DNA from: Acidobacteriota bacterium
Lineage (GTDB): Bacteria > Acidobacteriota > UBA4820 > DSQY01
Assembly: GCA_021778515.1 (NCBI GenBank)
Contig: JAJYCJ010000013.1
Span: 1 to 47,662, forward strand
Length of the DNA: 47,662 bases
Direction of reading: 5' to 3'
Shown: piece by piece, positions 8,654-16,354 of the stretch
Layout: each line of letters starts with the position of its first letter
Numbering within the stretch: position 1 is the first letter of the stretch
Program-made: the position numbers and the translations under genes
The notes under the pieces: generated by a model
Database searches by the model: none
The model's input: only the letters and a program-made list of their open reading frames with translations
Told to the model about the DNA's origin: nothing

Positions 8654-8719
8654 AACGCGCCGGTCGGCCGCGTCCCTGTGGCCGGTAGGGAGGGGCGCCG
8701 AGGGCCCGCGAGGTGGTCC

Positions 8720-9715
8720 ATGTCTCCTTTGAGCTTCGATCCCGACCGCTTCAAGGAGCCGGCGGTCAGCCACCTCCGGCGGGATCTTCCCCTGCTACGG
8801 CCCGGCCAGACGGTGGAGGAGGCGCTCGCCGCGATCCGGAGCCACGGCCTGGGGGAGCGGGTCATCTATTTCTACGTCACGGACGAGAAGGGGAGGCTCT
8901 TGGGCGTGGTGCCCACCCGCCGCCTTCTGACCGCCCCTCTCGAGGCGGCCGTCGGGTCGCTGATGGTGGGCAACGTGGTGAGCCTCCGGGACGATGCCAC
9001 CATGCTGGAGGTGTTCGAGGCGTTCCACGCCCACAAGTTGCTGGCCTTGCCTCTGGTGGAGCCGGACGGGAGCCTGGAGGGGGTCATTGACCTCGGCGCG
9101 ATCTCCGAGGATCTCTTCGACACCGAGGCGCGGATCCAGGCCGACGCCGTCTTCGAGGCCATCGGCTTCGAGCTCGGCCGGATCCGGAACCTCTCCAGCG
9201 CCCAGGTGATGCTCATCCGCCTGCGGTGGCTACTGGTCACCATGGCCAGCGGCTTGGTGTGCGCGCTCCTGGCGGCGGGCTTCACCGCCACCCTGGCGGC
9301 CGGGACCTCCCTGGCCTTCTTCATCGCCCTCGTCCTCGCGCTCGGCGAGAGCACCGGCATGCAGACCATGACGGTCACGCTGCAGGCCCTTCACGGCATA
9401 AAGCCCGGTAGACAGTGGCTCCTGCGCTCCCTGGCCCGCGAGGTGAGGGTGGCCGTGCCCCTCGGCCTGGTCGCGGGCCTGCTGGCGGGCTCCGTGGTCT
9501 ACCTCTGGCTGCGAGAGCCCTCGACGGCGCTCATCTTGGGCTCGGCGGTGGCCCTGTCCATCGGGAGCGCCTGCGTCGTGGGGCTGTCGGTGCCGGCCCT
9601 TCTGCACGCCGCGGGGTTGGACTATCGGATCGCGGCCAGCCCCACCACGCTGGCCATCACCGACGTTCTGACGCTGTCCATCTACTTCTTGATCGCCTCC
9701 GCGCTCATCCGGTAG
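8720..9715 (+). CDS. MgtE-like divalent cation transporter lacking the N-terminal MgtE domain
   Basis: A 331-residue inner-membrane protein. Two CBS domains (about residues 15-75 and 80-135) are followed by a linker helix and about five transmembrane segments (168-331). The core motif ALGESTGMQTMTVTLQAL corresponds to the Mg2+-selective part of MgtE (usually GGNAGTQ-like). Typical MgtE proteins are about 450 residues with a helical N domain that senses Mg2+; that domain is absent here, so gating would rely on the CBS pair alone. The ATG at 8720 has GAGGTGG just upstream. A GTG at 8678 would add 14 residues and is less likely. Confidence 0.85.
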   Translation: MSPLSFDPDRFKEPAVSHLRRDLPLLRPGQTVEEALAAIRSHGLGERVIYFYVTDEKGRLLGVVPTRRLLTAPLEAAVGSLMVGNVVSLRDDATMLEVFEAFHAHKLLALPLVEPDGSLEGVIDLGAISEDLFDTEARIQADAVFEAIGFELGRIRNLSSAQVMLIRLRWLLVTMASGLVCALLAAGFTATLAAGTSLAFFIALVLALGESTGMQTMTVTLQALHGIKPGRQWLLRSLAREVRVAVPLGLVAGLLAGSVVYLWLREPSTALILGSAVALSIGSACVVGLSVPALLHAAGLDYRIAASPTTLAITDVLTLSIYFLIASALIR

Positions 9716-9799
9716 CGGCGGAAGCGGGTGGCCCGCCCGCGGCCGGGAAACGGCGCGCACCCCAGAGGCCGGGAGGCCAGGGGACCTTTCTCCTCCGCC

Positions 9800-10681
9800 C
9801 TACCTCTTCCCCATCCACAAATCGGCGGCGGCCACGAGGAAGAGGCCGATGGCGATGTAGCCGTTGACGGTGAAGAAGGCCTTGCCGAGGCGGCTGAGGT
9901 CGCCGGGCTTGACGAGGCTGTGCTCGTAGAGGAGGAGGAGGAGGGTGGCGGCGACGCCGGCGTAGAAGAGCCAACCGGCGCCGACGCCGAAGCCGGCGGC
10001 GATCAGGCAGGCGACGGTGGCGAGGTGGGCGGCGGTGGAGAGGCGCAGGCCGGGCCGCACGCCGTAGCGGGCGGGGAAGGAGTAGAGCCCCTTCTCGCGG
10101 TCGAAGGCGAGGTCCTGGAGGGCGTAGAGGAGGTCGAAGCCGCCGATCCAGGCGGTCATGGCGCCGCAGAGCCACCAGGCGGGGGCGGAGCCGTGCAGGG
10201 TCCCCGTCACGGCGATCCAGGCGCCCGGGGCCGAGATGCCGTCGGCGAAGCCGAGGAAGAGGTGGCAGAAGACGGTGAAGCGCTTGGTGAGGGAGTAGCC
10301 GAGGAGGACGGCCAGCGCGAGGGGGGCCAGGGCGAGGCAGAGGGGGTTGAGCCTCCAGGCGGCGAACAGGAGCAGGAGCACGCACGCGGCGAGGAAGCCC
10401 CAGGCGAAGGGGAGGGAGACGGCGCCCGTGGAGAGGGGCCAGCGGGAGGTGCGCGGGTTCTCCACGTCGTAGCGGCGGTCCGCGATGCGGTTGAAGGTCA
10501 TGGCCGCCGAGCGCGCCGCCACCATGGCCAGCAGGATCCAGCCGAAGGTCCGCCAGGAGGGCCAGCCGCGCGCGGCCCAGAGCATGGCGAGCAGGGCGAA
10601 GGGCAGGGCGAAGATGGTGTGGTGGACCTTGATCATGTCCAGGACGGCCCAGAGCCGCCGTGCGAAGTTTCTCAGGCCCAT
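9800..10681 (-). CDS. ubiA: UbiA-family polyprenyltransferase (4-hydroxybenzoate/MqnP type)
   Basis: A 293-residue multi-pass membrane enzyme that prenylates an aromatic acid in quinone synthesis. Both Mg-diphosphate motifs are present: NRIADRRYD with Asn64, Asp68, Asp72, and a second acidic pair Asp190/Asp194 in YALQDLAFDREKG. About eight or nine hydrophobic segments are spaced as in the family. Its reading frame overlaps the end of ubiX by 10 nt, so the two are co-transcribed. With UbiX and a distant UbiE/MenG in this window, the pair could serve menaquinone synthesis by the futalosine route (MqnP) or ubiquinone synthesis; I cannot decide which from this window. Confidence 0.93.
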   Translation of the reverse strand: MGLRNFARRLWAVLDMIKVHHTIFALPFALLAMLWAARGWPSWRTFGWILLAMVAARSAAMTFNRIADRRYDVENPRTSRWPLSTGAVSLPFAWGFLAACVLLLLFAAWRLNPLCLALAPLALAVLLGYSLTKRFTVFCHLFLGFADGISAPGAWIAVTGTLHGSAPAWWLCGAMTAWIGGFDLLYALQDLAFDREKGLYSFPARYGVRPGLRLSTAAHLATVACLIAAGFGVGAGWLFYAGVAATLLLLLYEHSLVKPGDLSRLGKAFFTVNGYIAIGLFLVAAADLWMGKR

Positions 10682-11286
10682 CGGCTGGAGAGGGCGGAGG
10701 GCAGGCCCAGGTGGTCGAAGAGGCGCATGAAGAAGTGGTCCATCAGGGCTTCGACGGAGCCGGGGCGCTGGTAGAAGGCGGGGATGAAGGGGGCGATGAG
10801 GGCGCCGGCCTCGGCCAGGGTGGCGAGGTTCCGCAGGTGGATCAGGGAGAGGGGGGTCTCGCGGGGGACCAGGATGAGGGGGCGGCGCTCCTTGAGGGCC
10901 ACCTCGGCCACGCGATGGCAGAGGGTCCTGCCGGCGCCCGAGGCGACGGCGCCCACCGTGGACATGCTCGCCGGGATGATGATGGTGCCGTCCACCGGGA
11001 AGGAGCCCGAGGAGACGCAGGCGTCGAGCTGCTCCTCCTGGTAGAGGTGCAGCTTCTCCCGCCCGGTCAGGCCCTTGAGCATCTCGGGGAGCTTTCTCCC
11101 CTCCTCGCGGGCGGCCACGAGGGCGAAGGCGCGCGAGCCCACGAAGTGGACGGCCCCGACGCCGGGATGGGCCAGGAGGTGGCCGAGGAAGCGCACCGCC
11201 AGGCGCGCGCCGCTGGCGCCGGTGGCGGCCACCACCAGGGTACGGCCGGAGGGTTCGGGATCACAGGGCTTCGCTCTCTGGGCCAC
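10672..11286 (-). CDS. ubiX: Flavin prenyltransferase UbiX
   Basis: A 204-residue enzyme that makes prenylated FMN, the cofactor of UbiD-type decarboxylases in quinone synthesis. Hallmarks are the FMN-binding TGASGA near the N-terminus, PASMSTVGAVASG in the middle and the C-terminal RETPLSLIHLRN. I chose the GTG at 11286 because GCGAGGTGAG lies just upstream; an in-frame GTG at 11304 would add 6 residues but has no ribosome site. It lies 24 nt after the membrane-protein stop and overlaps ubiA by 10 nt. No ubiD is visible in the window. Confidence 0.94.
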   Translation of the reverse strand: MAQRAKPCDPEPSGRTLVVAATGASGARLAVRFLGHLLAHPGVGAVHFVGSRAFALVAAREEGRKLPEMLKGLTGREKLHLYQEEQLDACVSSGSFPVDGTIIIPASMSTVGAVASGAGRTLCHRVAEVALKERRPLILVPRETPLSLIHLRNLATLAEAGALIAPFIPAFYQRPGSVEALMDHFFMRLFDHLGLPSALSSRWA

Positions 11287-11310
11287 GGGCTCACCTCGCT
11301 CCACGGCTTT

Positions 11311-12339
11311 TTACCCCGCGGCCGCGGAGCTGTCAACCGGGAGGCGGCCCCGCGGGCGCGGCGGCCCCGGCGCCGGGCGCCCGGCCTCCTCGCGGCAGAG
11401 CCCCATGGCGGCCCCGAGCCCCGCCACCTTCAGCCCCTGTCCGCCCAGGTTCTGGAGCAGGGCCAGGAGCACGCGGAGCCCCACGAGCCACAGGCCCGCC
11501 CGCGGGATCCAGGAGAGGAGGAGCAGCGGGGCATCCATCGCGGCAAAGAGTCCCGCCAGGATGAGGGCGAGGAGGAAGCCGATGCCGAAGAGGGCCAGCA
11601 CCGGGAGGGGCCGGCTCCTAAAGATCCGGGTGGCCTGCGTCACGCTCTGGCCGGGCGGGAGGTCGAAGAGCACGAGGCAGGCCAGGGCGTAGCGGGCGTG
11701 GACCTTGAGGAGCATGAAGAGGGGGACCTCGGCGACGGCCAGGGCCCCGGCGGCGAGGAGACCGGCATAGGTGGCCCACGGGTTCGGGCGGAGGAGGGCG
11801 TGGAGGGCGATGCCCGCGACGGGGACGACCGCCGCCAGGCCCAGGCCGGCGAGCGAATAGTAGGAAGCGAGCAGGCTCACGGGCCAGACCCGCCGGCGGG
11901 CCTGATCGCGAAACTCGGCATAGCGGAAGCAGCGGAAGGCCTTCGAGTATCCGAGGCGGGAGAAGGAGGTCGGCCCCTCCGGGGTCAGGCGCGAGAAGGC
12001 GGAGGCCAGGAGGCCGGCGAGGCCGGCCTGGACGTAGAGGTAGGGAAGGCAGAGGAGGGCGATCCAGAGCACGAAAAGGGCGGCGAGGAGAAAGAGGGCC
12101 GGCAGGTGGGGGATGAGCAGGTCCAGGAGCCGGAGCAGCAGCGCGTCATAGCCCTCGTGCCGCAGGAAGGGACCCTTCAGGCGGCGGTAGAGAAGCCAGG
12201 CGCCCGGCGCGAGCGGGGCAAGGCCTCCGAGCGTCAGCAGGAGGGTGGCGCCCCACTGCCAGAGGGGCAGCTCGGGGTTGGAGAGGGTGATCCTGGTGCC
12301 GGCGAGGTAGAGGCGGAGGGGGGAGAGCGGGGCTTTCAC
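11311..12339 (-). CDS. Multi-pass membrane protein of unknown function
   Basis: A 342-residue inner-membrane protein with about six hydrophobic segments, an Arg-rich loop in the middle (RYAEFRDQARRRVW) and a Pro/Arg-rich C-terminus. The layout resembles DUF975/glycerophosphodiester-phosphodiesterase-type membrane proteins, but I see no diagnostic motif. Start choice: GTG at 12339 sits 6 nt after TATACT, a leaderless arrangement. A TTG at 12369 would add 10 residues but would place the -10-like element inside the gene. Downstream ubiX begins 24 nt after its stop, so this may be the first gene of the ubiX-ubiA transcript. Confidence 0.7.
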   Translation of the reverse strand: MKAPLSPLRLYLAGTRITLSNPELPLWQWGATLLLTLGGLAPLAPGAWLLYRRLKGPFLRHEGYDALLLRLLDLLIPHLPALFLLAALFVLWIALLCLPYLYVQAGLAGLLASAFSRLTPEGPTSFSRLGYSKAFRCFRYAEFRDQARRRVWPVSLLASYYSLAGLGLAAVVPVAGIALHALLRPNPWATYAGLLAAGALAVAEVPLFMLLKVHARYALACLVLFDLPPGQSVTQATRIFRSRPLPVLALFGIGFLLALILAGLFAAMDAPLLLLSWIPRAGLWLVGLRVLLALLQNLGGQGLKVAGLGAAMGLCREEAGRPAPGPPRPRGRLPVDSSAAAG

Positions 12340-12345
12340 GCGGGG

Positions 12346-12351
12346 AGTATA
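12346..12351 (-). promoter_or_regulatory. -10 element, possibly giving a leaderless message
   Basis: On the minus strand TATACT is followed by 6 bases and then GTG (12339-12337). A TTGACC lies upstream but only 12 bp away, too close for a normal -35. No ribosome site precedes the GTG. The spacing repeats that of the Kdo-kinase-like gene. Confidence 0.4.
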
Positions 12352-12400
12352 GCGCGGGAGGGAGGTCAAGGTGTAGGTGGGATGGCGCGAAGGACGGGAT

Positions 12401-12429
12401 AACCACAGAGACGCAGAGGCACAGAGGGA
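12401..12429. repeat. CACAGAG-type dispersed intergenic repeat (single copy here)
   Basis: The sequence is built from ACAGAG/GCAGAGG units, beginning AACCACAGAGACGCAGAGG. Very similar AACCACAGAGacACAGAGG strings occur between genes in many unrelated bacteria. Its reverse translation gives the familiar spurious peptide LCLCVSVV. The window holds only one copy. Confidence 0.55.
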
Positions 12430-12633
12430 ACAGGCTCACGCGTCACGTCCCCCGTGGCCTTCTCCAGCGGTCTCCTGACACGGGGTCCCGTCGTCTCCGT
12501 CCCACGTGCCTTCCTCCCCGCCGTTCTCCACCTTCGGAAGAGGAGGAACCGGTCCGGAGTTACGGAATACGGGTTCGAGATGCGCCGCCGCGGGGAGGGC
12601 GGCGGCTGGCGACGAGCCATGGAGGAGTCAACG

Positions 12634-13101
12634 ATGCTGGAAAAGGGCCAGAAGCTGCCACCTTTCAAGGTTCCCGACCAGGACGGTCGGGCGAGGTCAT
12701 TCTCCGATCTGGTGGGGCCGAAGGGGCTGGTGCTCTACTTCTACCCGAAGGACAACACCCCCGGCTGCACCCTGGAGGCCCAGGGGTTCCGGGACCGCCT
12801 GGAGGAGTTCCGGAAGCTGGGCTACAACGTGACCGGCGTCTCCAGGGACTCGGTCAAGTCCCACACGGCCTTCATCGAGCGGCACCAACTCCCCTTCACC
12901 CTGCTGAGCGACGCCGAGGGCGCCCTCAGCGAGGCCACGGGGGCCTGGGGCGAGAAGGTGCTCTACGGGCGGCGCTCCGTGGGGATGATCCGGAGCACCT
13001 TCGTGGCGGGGCGCGACGGCACGCTCCTGAAGGTCTACCCGAGGGTCAGCGCCAAGGGCCACGTGGAGAAGCTCCTCTCCGACCTCATGGGGATGGGCTG
13101 A
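12634..13101 (+). CDS. bcp: Bcp/PrxQ-type thioredoxin-dependent peroxiredoxin
   Basis: A 155-residue cytoplasmic peroxidase that reduces hydrogen and organic peroxides. The peroxidatic Cys45 is in DNTPGCTLEAQGFRD. In classical Bcp the motif is TPGCTxEACxFRD, with the resolving cysteine five residues on; here that position is Gln50. No other cysteine is present, so it should work as a 1-Cys enzyme with an external thiol. The start is the ATG at 12634 with GGAGGAG 6 nt upstream; ATG 12619 overlaps that site and is less likely. The next gene starts directly after its stop. Confidence 0.92.
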   Translation: MLEKGQKLPPFKVPDQDGRARSFSDLVGPKGLVLYFYPKDNTPGCTLEAQGFRDRLEEFRKLGYNVTGVSRDSVKSHTAFIERHQLPFTLLSDAEGALSEATGAWGEKVLYGRRSVGMIRSTFVAGRDGTLLKVYPRVSAKGHVEKLLSDLMGMG

Positions 13102-13521
13102 ATGCGGTTTTGGTTGGTCAAGAGCGATCCCGAGGAGTACGGGTGGAACGATCTCGTGCGCGAGGGGCGCACCGCGTGGACCGGCGTGCGCAACTTCCAG
13201 GCCCGCAACCACCTGCGCGCCATGCGGAAGGGGGAGCTCTGCCTCTTCTACCACTCGGGCGGGGAGAGGAGCGTGGTGGGGAGGGCGAGGGTGGCGCGCG
13301 CGGCCTACCCGGACCCGACGGCCGAAGCGGGGGATTGGTCCTGCGTGGACCTGGAGCCGGTGAGCCCGCTTCATCGCCCGGTGGAGCTGGCGGCCATGAG
13401 GGCCGATCCGGCCCTGGGCGGCATGGCGCTTCTCCGGCAGTCGCGCCTCTCCGTAAGCCCCGTGACCCCCTCCGAGTACCGGCGTCTCTTGGCGCTGGGT
13501 AGCGCACCTCTCTCCGTTTGA
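13102..13521 (+). CDS. EVE-domain protein
   Basis: A 139-residue protein consisting of one EVE (PUA-like) domain, a fold that binds modified bases in DNA or RNA. Recognisable parts are FWLVKSDPEEYGWNDL at the N-terminus, TAWTGVRNFQARNHLRAMRKGELCLFYHS and the later VGRARVARAAYPDPTA. The family is known as the thymocyte-nuclear-protein-1 group; its role in bacteria is not settled. It begins immediately after the bcp stop, so the pair is very probably one transcript. The -35 of the next promoter overlaps its stop codon. Confidence 0.9.
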   Translation: MRFWLVKSDPEEYGWNDLVREGRTAWTGVRNFQARNHLRAMRKGELCLFYHSGGERSVVGRARVARAAYPDPTAEAGDWSCVDLEPVSPLHRPVELAAMRADPALGGMALLRQSRLSVSPVTPSEYRRLLALGSAPLSV

Positions 13522-13546
13522 CTCCCGCCCTCCACCTTCCTACACT
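13518..13546 (+). promoter_or_regulatory. Sigma-70-type promoter for the patatin lipoprotein gene
   Basis: TTGACT (13518-13523), a 17-bp spacer and TACACT (13541-13546). The -35 overlaps the stop codon of the EVE gene. The predicted start near 13553 leaves a leader of about 60 nt before the ATG at 13616. Confidence 0.5.
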
Positions 13547-13615
13547 CGGGTGGGGCCTTGGGGGCCGCGCCCGTCCGGCGTGGCCCGGGGCCCGCTCACC
13601 CGGAGGGATCCGCCC

Positions 13616-14602
13616 ATGCACCTGCCCGAGACACGCCCCACGCCTCCACGACCGGACTCGCCCGCGAAGGGCGCGCTCCTGCTCCTCATCGCGGCACTCC
13701 TCCTGCCCCTCGGGTGCGCCCCCGCGCGGCCGCCCGCGGCCCAGCCGCCGCAGGCCAGGCGGAGCGTCCCGCCCAAGGTGGGCCTCGCCCTCGGCGGCGG
13801 CGGCGCCCGGGGCTTCGCCGAGATCGGCGTCCTGCGCGTGCTGGAGCAGGAGAAGATCCCCGTCGACCTGGTGGTGGGAACCTCCGTGGGCAGCCTCGTG
13901 GGCGCCATGTACGCCGACTCGGGCCGGGTGCTCGACGCCGAGTTCATGGCCGTGGCCGTGAAGGAGGAGGACCTCTTCGACTACCACGCCCTCTCCTTCT
14001 TCTCCGGCGGCCTGGTGCAGGGCCAGGGGCTCGAGTCCTTCATCCGCGCCCACCTGAAGCACGCCAACATCGAGGACATGAAGGTGCCCTTCGCCGCCGT
14101 GGCCGTCGATCTGTCCACGGGAAGGCCCATCGTGTTCCAGCGGGGGTCGGTGGCCAGGGCCGTTCACGCGTCCTGCGCCATCCCGGGAGTCTTCGTCCCC
14201 GTGCAGATCGGCGATGCCACCTACGTGGACGGCGGGGTGGTGGACCCGGTCCCGGCCGACGTGGCCCGGAACCTCGGGGCCGGCGTGGTCATCGCCGTGG
14301 CCATCCCCCGGGGGCTCCCCATGAAGGCCCCCGGCAACGCCGTGGAAGTGGCCTACCAGGGAGTGGCCATCATGCAGGAGCAGATCACCCAGTGCCGCCT
14401 GCGGGAGGCCGACGTGGTCATCCGGCCCGACGTTTCGGGCGTGGCCTTCGACGACTTCTCCCAGAAGAAGCGGCTCATGGAGGCGGGCGAGGCCGCGGCC
14501 CGCCTGGCCCTCCCGGAGATCCGGGCGGCCATCTCCGCCAAGACGCGCCTCGTTCCGGTCGAAACCTCCGCGCCCGGGGCGGGCGCCGGGCAGACGCCAT
14601 GA
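13616..14602 (+). CDS. Patatin-like phospholipase lipoprotein (RssA-like)
   Basis: A 328-residue serine hydrolase anchored by lipid. The signal peptide ends at a lipobox PLGC with Cys34. The patatin core has the oxyanion loop GGGGARGFAEIG (from residue 60), the nucleophile elbow GTSVGS (Ser90) and the catalytic Asp in DGGVVDP (Asp205). Such proteins hydrolyse acyl esters of phospholipids; a periplasmic or outer-membrane location follows from the lipobox. The ATG at 13616 has GGAGG 9 nt upstream. Its TGA overlaps the ATG of a second lipoprotein gene (ATGA), so the two are coupled. Confidence 0.92.
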   Translation: MHLPETRPTPPRPDSPAKGALLLLIAALLLPLGCAPARPPAAQPPQARRSVPPKVGLALGGGGARGFAEIGVLRVLEQEKIPVDLVVGTSVGSLVGAMYADSGRVLDAEFMAVAVKEEDLFDYHALSFFSGGLVQGQGLESFIRAHLKHANIEDMKVPFAAVAVDLSTGRPIVFQRGSVARAVHASCAIPGVFVPVQIGDATYVDGGVVDPVPADVARNLGAGVVIAVAIPRGLPMKAPGNAVEVAYQGVAIMQEQITQCRLREADVVIRPDVSGVAFDDFSQKKRLMEAGEAAARLALPEIRAAISAKTRLVPVETSAPGAGAGQTP

Positions 14603-15174
14603 GACCCCCGATGGCGGGGCGCGCCGCCGTTCTCGGCCTGCTGCTCGCGGCCGGCTGCTCCCAGATGAAGACGGGGCCGGTCAGTGACCTGCACGCGCTG
14701 GAGGCCCTGGGCGGCTACCGGTTGCAGGTGCGGACCGACGCGCCGGAGATGGAGGTGCCCATCCGCCTCATGGTCGCCCAGGCCTTTCAGCCCTACCTGC
14801 CCATCGGAGGCAGCGGAGCCCAGGGCGAGGTCCAGGTCGTCTTCCACAGCTCTGCCGAACTCGCCACCTCCTTGTCCGGCGGTTCGGAGAAGACCACCGT
14901 CCCGTCCACCGGGCCCTCCAGCCAGCCGACGGCGGAGGCGGGGCCGCCAGCCTCGCGGCGCTGGCTGGATGCCACCATGAGCGTCGTGATCAAGGACCCG
15001 GCCGGCAAGGCCCTTTGGTCGGCCGACTACCGTTTCCGGGGCCGCTGGTCGCTCGCCGGGTTTTTCGTGGCGACGCCCGAGCAGGCGGCCCGCGTCTGCG
15101 TGAAGGAGATCGCGAAGGCCATGCGGAAGTACTTCCCGCCCAGGGCGCAGGCCGAGACCCGGCCGGCGCCGTGA
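14599..15174 (+). CDS. Small lipoprotein of unknown function
   Basis: A 191-residue protein with a signal peptide ending in a good lipobox, LAAGC (Cys20). The mature part has a beta-rich first half, a Ser/Thr/Pro/Gly-rich linker near residues 95-115 and a C-terminal part (LDATMSVVIKDPAGKALWSADYRFRG) like that of proteins that report an inherited or conserved lipoprotein fold in many deltaproteobacteria. I cannot name a family. It overlaps the patatin gene by 4 nt and probably works with it in the envelope. Confidence 0.75.
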   Translation: MRPPMAGRAAVLGLLLAAGCSQMKTGPVSDLHALEALGGYRLQVRTDAPEMEVPIRLMVAQAFQPYLPIGGSGAQGEVQVVFHSSAELATSLSGGSEKTTVPSTGPSSQPTAEAGPPASRRWLDATMSVVIKDPAGKALWSADYRFRGRWSLAGFFVATPEQAARVCVKEIAKAMRKYFPPRAQAETRPAP

Positions 15175-15217
15175 GGAGAAGACCAGGCCGGCGCTTCGCT
15201 GAACCACGGAGGTGATG

Positions 15218-15733
15218 ATGCGCGTCGTGAAACCCGAGGAGTTGACGCTGAGGCCCTTCCACATTCTCGACAAGCGCTGGGCCCTGCTGGTGGCGGGGGC
15301 GCAGAACCCCAATCCCATGACCGTCTCGTGGGGCGGCTTCGGGACCCTCTGGAACCGCCCGGTGGTGACCGTCTACGTGCGGCCCACCCGCCACACCTAT
15401 ACCCGCCTGGCGAGCCAGCCCGAGTTCACGCTGAACGTGCTGCCGCCGGACCGGAGGGAGGCCCTGAACCTCTGCGGCTCGCTCTCGGGCCGCGACGTGG
15501 ACAAGTGGTCCATGGCCGGGCTGAAGCCCCTGCCCTCCGAGCGCGTCGCGGTGCCGAGGGTGGAGGGAGCGGATCTCTCCTTCGAGTGCCGCATCCTGGC
15601 CAACATGGACCTGGATCCCGGCCACTTCCTGGATTCGGGGCTGGAGGGGCACTACCAGGACCGGGACTACCACCGGGTCTTCCTGGGAGAGGTGCTCCTG
15701 GTCTGGGTGTCGGACGCCTTTCAGGGCGGCTAG
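15218..15733 (+). CDS. Flavin reductase-like FMN-binding protein
   Basis: A 171-residue protein with the flavin-reductase-like split-barrel fold (PF01613): TLRPFHILDKRWALLVAG, then NPMTVSWGGFGTLWNRPVVTVYVRPTR and FTLNVLP. Such proteins bind FMN and reduce it or transfer electrons. Three starts sit in a row (GTG 15212, ATG 15215, ATG 15218); the last has the best distance from GGAGGT (15208-15213). A flavodoxin-fold quinone reductase gene begins 3 nt after its stop, so the two form a redox pair of unknown substrate. Confidence 0.9.
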   Translation: MRVVKPEELTLRPFHILDKRWALLVAGAQNPNPMTVSWGGFGTLWNRPVVTVYVRPTRHTYTRLASQPEFTLNVLPPDRREALNLCGSLSGRDVDKWSMAGLKPLPSERVAVPRVEGADLSFECRILANMDLDPGHFLDSGLEGHYQDRDYHRVFLGEVLLVWVSDAFQGG

Positions 15734-15736
15734 GGC

Positions 15737-16354
15737 GTGCGAATCCTCGTGGTGCTGGCCCATCCGAGGCGGGACTCCTTCAACGGGGCGGTGGCTGCGG
15801 CGCTCCTGGACGGGCTCCGCGAGGCGGGCCACGATCCCGACATGGCCGATCTCTACGCCGAGGGCTTCCGGCCGGCGCTCACGGAGGCCGACATGGCCGC
15901 CTTCTCCTCGGGCTCCGCACCCGCGGACGTGACCGGCTACCAGGAGCGGGTGCGGCGCGCCGAGGGGCTGGCCTTCGTTTTTCCCATCTGGTGGTTCTCC
16001 ATGCCGGCCGCGATGAAGGGCTTCTTCGACCGCGTCTTCTTCGAGGGTTTCGCCTTCCGGTTCCTGCCGGATGGCCGGGTGGAGGGGCTCCTGCGCCACT
16101 CCAGGGCCCTGGTTCTCAATACCGCCGGGGCCAGCGCGCTGCAGTACGAGGCCTTCGGATTCCAGAAGCCCCTGGAGCGCCTTCTGGATGACTGGACCCT
16201 GCGGCTCTGCGGGGTGGGCCAGGTGCGGCACGTGGTCTTTCACGGCCTGGCGGCGGCGGATGAGGGCACCCGCCGGGGCTACCTCGCGGAGGCCCGGCGC
16301 CTGGGCGCGGAGAGCTTCGGCCGCGCCGGCGCGAGCCCCCCTACCGGATCCTAG
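15737..16354 (+). CDS. NAD(P)H:quinone oxidoreductase-like flavoprotein (flavodoxin-2 fold)
   Basis: A 205-residue protein of the NQO1/MdaB/KefF group. Signatures are the N-terminal ILVVLAHPRRDSFNGAVA (FMN phosphate site) and FVFPIWWFSMPAAMKGFFDRVF in the middle. It probably performs two-electron reduction of quinones or related acceptors with FMN or FAD. Translation starts at GTG 15737, 3 nt behind the flavin-reductase-like gene. Its TAG stop is shared in a CTAG palindrome with the convergent gene. Confidence 0.9.
   Translation: MRILVVLAHPRRDSFNGAVAAALLDGLREAGHDPDMADLYAEGFRPALTEADMAAFSSGSAPADVTGYQERVRRAEGLAFVFPIWWFSMPAAMKGFFDRVFFEGFAFRFLPDGRVEGLLRHSRALVLNTAGASALQYEAFGFQKPLERLLDDWTLRLCGVGQVRHVVFHGLAAADEGTRRGYLAEARRLGAESFGRAGASPPTGS

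Larger units (their letters stand above)
12340..12633. other. Intergenic stretch between divergent genes
   Basis: About 294 bp without a supportable gene. It holds the minus-strand -10 element at 12346-12351, a CACAGAG-type repeat at 12401-12429 and, at its right end, the GGAGGAG ribosome site of the peroxiredoxin gene. No convincing plus-strand promoter is visible. Short ORFs on either strand here translate the repeat and look spurious. Confidence 0.6.

Noticed and set aside
10660-12402. Long plus-strand ORF (580 codons) opposite ubiX and the membrane protein gene, and a similar one at 9728-10774 opposite ubiA
   Set aside because: Translations are Gly/Glu/Arg-rich shadows of well-recognised minus-strand genes with no family features of their own.
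12570-12590. GGGTTCGAGA, like a tRNA T-loop
   Set aside because: The flanking bases do not form a T-stem and no acceptor or anticodon arm can be found.
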